Below are positions 14,957 to 16,756 of a DNA stretch of 16,756 nucleotides, piece after piece. Every line of letters begins with the position of its first letter. Position 1 is the first letter of the stretch. Below the pieces are notes generated by a model. It saw nothing but the letters and a program-made list of their open reading frames with translations. It ran no database searches and had not been told where the DNA came from. Source of the DNA: OMOG01 sp041485845 (lineage in GTDB: Bacteria; Acidobacteriota; Terriglobia; Bryobacterales; Bryobacteraceae); contig JBGPKH010000133.1 in NCBI GenBank assembly GCA_041485845.1, forward strand, positions 1 to 16,756, in the 5' to 3' direction. The position numbers were made by a program, and so were the translations under genes.

Positions 14957-16525
14957 TCATTCACCCACAAACCTACATTCGGCGGATTCGCGGGTTTCCT
15001 TTAGGGCCGCGTCCCGGCGCACCAGGAGAACCGATTGGGCATCCCGGTCCACCAGGCGCCAGCCGGGGTCGCGCTCGAGAACCGCCGCCAGCGGCCAATC
15101 GAGGGGCAGCAGCGCGATGGCGAACCGGTAGCGCTCCAGCGCATCACGCCACCCGCGTCCCGCCGAAAGCAGCGCCTGGTAGTCCGAACCGACGGTGGGA
15201 CCGTAGAAGTCGCTCCGCCCGTCGAAGAACACGCGCTGGCGAGGATAGAGCTTGAAGATCAGGTAATCGGCCCACTGATCCGAGGTCAGAATGCGCGGCG
15301 CCGAATTGGGAGGCTGCAGGCGATCCAGATTCCGCGCCACCGACGCGACCGGAAATCGCGCTTCGGGAAAATCCCGAAGTCCAGCTTGAGGAAGCGCCAT
15401 CCAGAGGGCCAGGACAGCGAGCGCCGGGGTCCACAGGCCGATCCGCCGCGACCTGCCGAACTCCTGCGACAACTCCCAGAGAATCCGCGCTGCCGAGCGC
15501 GGCGGCAAGCCATTGGCCGCCGCCGCCCACCACGCCGCACACTCCTGGGCGATCAGAGGGGCAGCAGCCACGGCATAGAGCGGCACGTGCCGTGCCGAAC
15601 GCAGGGCGGCGAACCCCCACGCCAGCACCAGCGCACCTTCGAACCACTGTTTCCGCGCGAACGCACGGGAGACCATGGCCACGCCGAAAAGCAGCAGCAC
15701 CGCGAATACCTGCATGTTTTCAGACCGGATGTGCGGCGACTGAAACTCCTGCACATTGTCGAGAATCCAGGAGGAGCCGAGATAGGCGAAAATGTGCTGG
15801 TGCAAATGCCACCCGTACGGATTCAGCAGCGTGGCGGCTGAACATAAGGCCGTAAGCGTCCCGTAGCGTCCGAACGCCACCCAGTCCCGTTCGAGCGCGC
15901 AGACCACCGCCCTCAGCCCCAGGATCGCCAACCCGCAAACGAACCCGCCGTGCAGGTTGGCCCACAACGCCAAGACCGGCGCCAGGATCCAGACCACCGC
16001 AGTAGGCCTGCGCCGGTCCTCCTCCAGGAGCCACAACACCAGCGTCACGAACAGCAGGGAAAAAATGTGCGGTCGCGCCAGGTAGTGAATGCTCGAGGCG
16101 CTGACCACGGCCAGGGCCACTGGCAGAGCGATCCACAGGCCGGCCCCGCGCCGCAGGAGCCAGTGCAAGAGCAGGACTGCGGATAGACACAGCAGGATCG
16201 CGGAAAAGCCCGCCACCGCCTCCAACCCTCGCCAGCCGTGGAGCAGCGCGAACCCCACATCCGCCAGCCACTCCCAGGCGAACCACGGTTGGTCCGGACG
16301 CGAGAACGAGAACGGATCGTGAAGCGGAACCGTGCCGGTTTGCAGGATGAAGTCGCCGGTGCGGATATGCCATCCGGTGTCGCCATCGGCCAGCAGGGCC
16401 TGCCACGACTTCAAGCGGCCAAATGCAGCCAGCAGCAAGACCGGAAAAAACAGGTCTGCCAGTGAAGGTGTCAGCAGGCCCCGCCAGCGCGGAAGGGGAA
16501 GCGGGGTGGAGACGGCGTTCGGCAT
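14957..16525 (-). CDS. Large polytopic membrane protein, GT-C-like fold suspected, first gene of the tad operon
   Basis: 522 residues with about 10-11 predicted membrane spans in the first 395 residues and a soluble C-terminal domain of about 125 residues. Between the first two spans is DGDTGWHIRTGDFILQTG (47-64) followed by VPLHDPFSF and WFAWEWLADV. This acidic loop after the first span, with D-x-x-W-H and a later E-W-L, is reminiscent of GT-C integral membrane glycosyltransferases of the dolichol-phosphate-mannose-dependent type. The C-terminal domain contains ILTSDQWADYLIFKLYP and RVFFDGRSDFYG. I do not recognise a named family. Its stop abuts the cpaB start with no spacing, so it belongs to the tad operon and may modify the pilus or another surface polymer (inference). 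The ATG at 16525 has a weak ribosome site (AGTGGA). Confidence 0.75.
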   Translation of the reverse strand: MPNAVSTPLPLPRWRGLLTPSLADLFFPVLLLAAFGRLKSWQALLADGDTGWHIRTGDFILQTGTVPLHDPFSFSRPDQPWFAWEWLADVGFALLHGWRGLEAVAGFSAILLCLSAVLLLHWLLRRGAGLWIALPVALAVVSASSIHYLARPHIFSLLFVTLVLWLLEEDRRRPTAVVWILAPVLALWANLHGGFVCGLAILGLRAVVCALERDWVAFGRYGTLTALCSAATLLNPYGWHLHQHIFAYLGSSWILDNVQEFQSPHIRSENMQVFAVLLLFGVAMVSRAFARKQWFEGALVLAWGFAALRSARHVPLYAVAAAPLIAQECAAWWAAAANGLPPRSAARILWELSQEFGRSRRIGLWTPALAVLALWMALPQAGLRDFPEARFPVASVARNLDRLQPPNSAPRILTSDQWADYLIFKLYPRQRVFFDGRSDFYGPTVGSDYQALLSAGRGWRDALERYRFAIALLPLDWPLAAVLERDPGWRLVDRDAQSVLLVRRDAALKETRESAECRFVGE

Positions 16526-16613
16526 TGAGTTCCACTAAACAGATCGGCTGGATTGGCGGAAGGTTTAGGTTTTGGGAGTTGGCGTGGCCAGGAACCAACC
16601 AGGCAAGAGTTTA

Positions 16614-16645
16614 CGTAATGCTATCGGCAGGCGGCCCACATTACG
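16614..16645. promoter_or_regulatory. Inverted repeat CGTAATG-N18-CATTACG upstream of the tad operon
   Basis: Perfect 7-bp arms (16614-16620 and 16639-16645) spaced 18 bp apart, centred about 105 bp before the first operon start. The left arm also overlaps the palindrome TTACGTAA (16611-16618). The geometry could suit a dimeric regulator, or the arms could form a hairpin. No clear -35/-10 pair was found in the 126-bp intergenic region 16526-16651. Confidence 0.35.
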
Positions 16646-16651
16646 GTAGCG

Positions 16652-16756
16652 TCATTTCTCGAGCCATTGACCTTCTAGACCGGGGAGATCGTGTGGCGAG
16701 CCGGCGGCACGCACATCGGACAGAACCTCGGCAGCACCGGCCTCCGGGTAGTCGCC
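16652..16756 (-). CDS. Possible 3' end of an upstream gene
   Basis: The minus strand is open from the window edge for 34 codons (ending GSPHDLPGLEGQWLEK, then TGA at 16652-16654). Its composition is protein-like but matches no family I can name. The same DNA is also open on the plus strand (from about GTG 16692, reading WRAGGTHIGQNLGSTG) with higher third-position GC, so the coding strand is uncertain. Confidence 0.25.
   Translation of the reverse strand, partial: GDYPEAGAAEVLSDVRAAGSPHDLPGLEGQWLEK

Noticed and set aside
15720..16598. 292-codon minus-strand frame overlapping the polytopic membrane protein
   Set aside because: Out-of-frame shadow with no membrane pattern; the 14957-16525 frame has regular hydrophobic spans and abuts cpaB.

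Overview
The window is about 16.8 kb of GC-rich bacterial DNA. The gene families (a multi-domain cytochrome c, large PAS hybrid kinases, CBM9/DUF5916-type and LppY/DUF1259-type exported proteins, a Flp/Tad secretion operon) and the dense antisense open frames fit an Acidobacteriota chromosome of the Solibacter/Bryobacter kind. That assignment is an inference from family content; no rRNA or other marker gene is present.

Layout, left to right. (1) 1-1125 (+): 3' part of a cytochrome c with four tandem mono-heme domains. (2) 1136-4304 (-): a hybrid sensor kinase gene broken by two frameshifts and by loss of its whole ATPase domain, convergent with the cytochrome gene. (3) 4480-5958 (+): an intact pair, a helical protein with a degenerate GGDEF domain followed by a stand-alone CheY-like receiver. 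(4) About 5975-9194: a field of gene remnants. It holds a second histidine kinase (-) with frameshifts and lost ATP-site residues, the C-terminal end of a ChrA transporter (+), an LppY/LpqO (DUF1259) gene (+) with frameshifts, deletions and a short internal inversion, a CBM9/DUF5916-like exported protein (+), and a 94-bp piece of a paralogue of the degenerate GGDEF gene. One gene in this field is intact: an exported concanavalin-like protein at 7486-8145. (5) 9301-16525 (-): a tightly packed, translationally coupled operon. In transcription order it encodes a large polytopic membrane protein, CpaB/RcpC, CpaC/RcpA secretin, TadA/CpaF ATPase, TadB, TadC, and a 30-residue single-span membrane peptide that I read directly from the sequence.

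How the genes work together. The right-hand operon encodes the envelope-spanning core of a Flp/Tad pilus machine: secretin, its CpaB partner, the motor ATPase and the two inner-membrane platform proteins. Pilin, prepilin peptidase, TadE/F/G and TadZ/CpaE genes are not in the window. The left half is dominated by signal transduction, much of it decaying, with the GGDEF-like/receiver pair as the surviving module.

No CRISPR array, tRNA, rRNA, transposase or integrase was seen. I found no clearly new multi-gene system. The most unusual items are the micro-inversion in the LppY remnant, the head-to-head fusion of kinase and ChrA remnants, the inactive-GGDEF/receiver pair with its dispersed paralogue fragment, and the small membrane peptide ending the tad operon.
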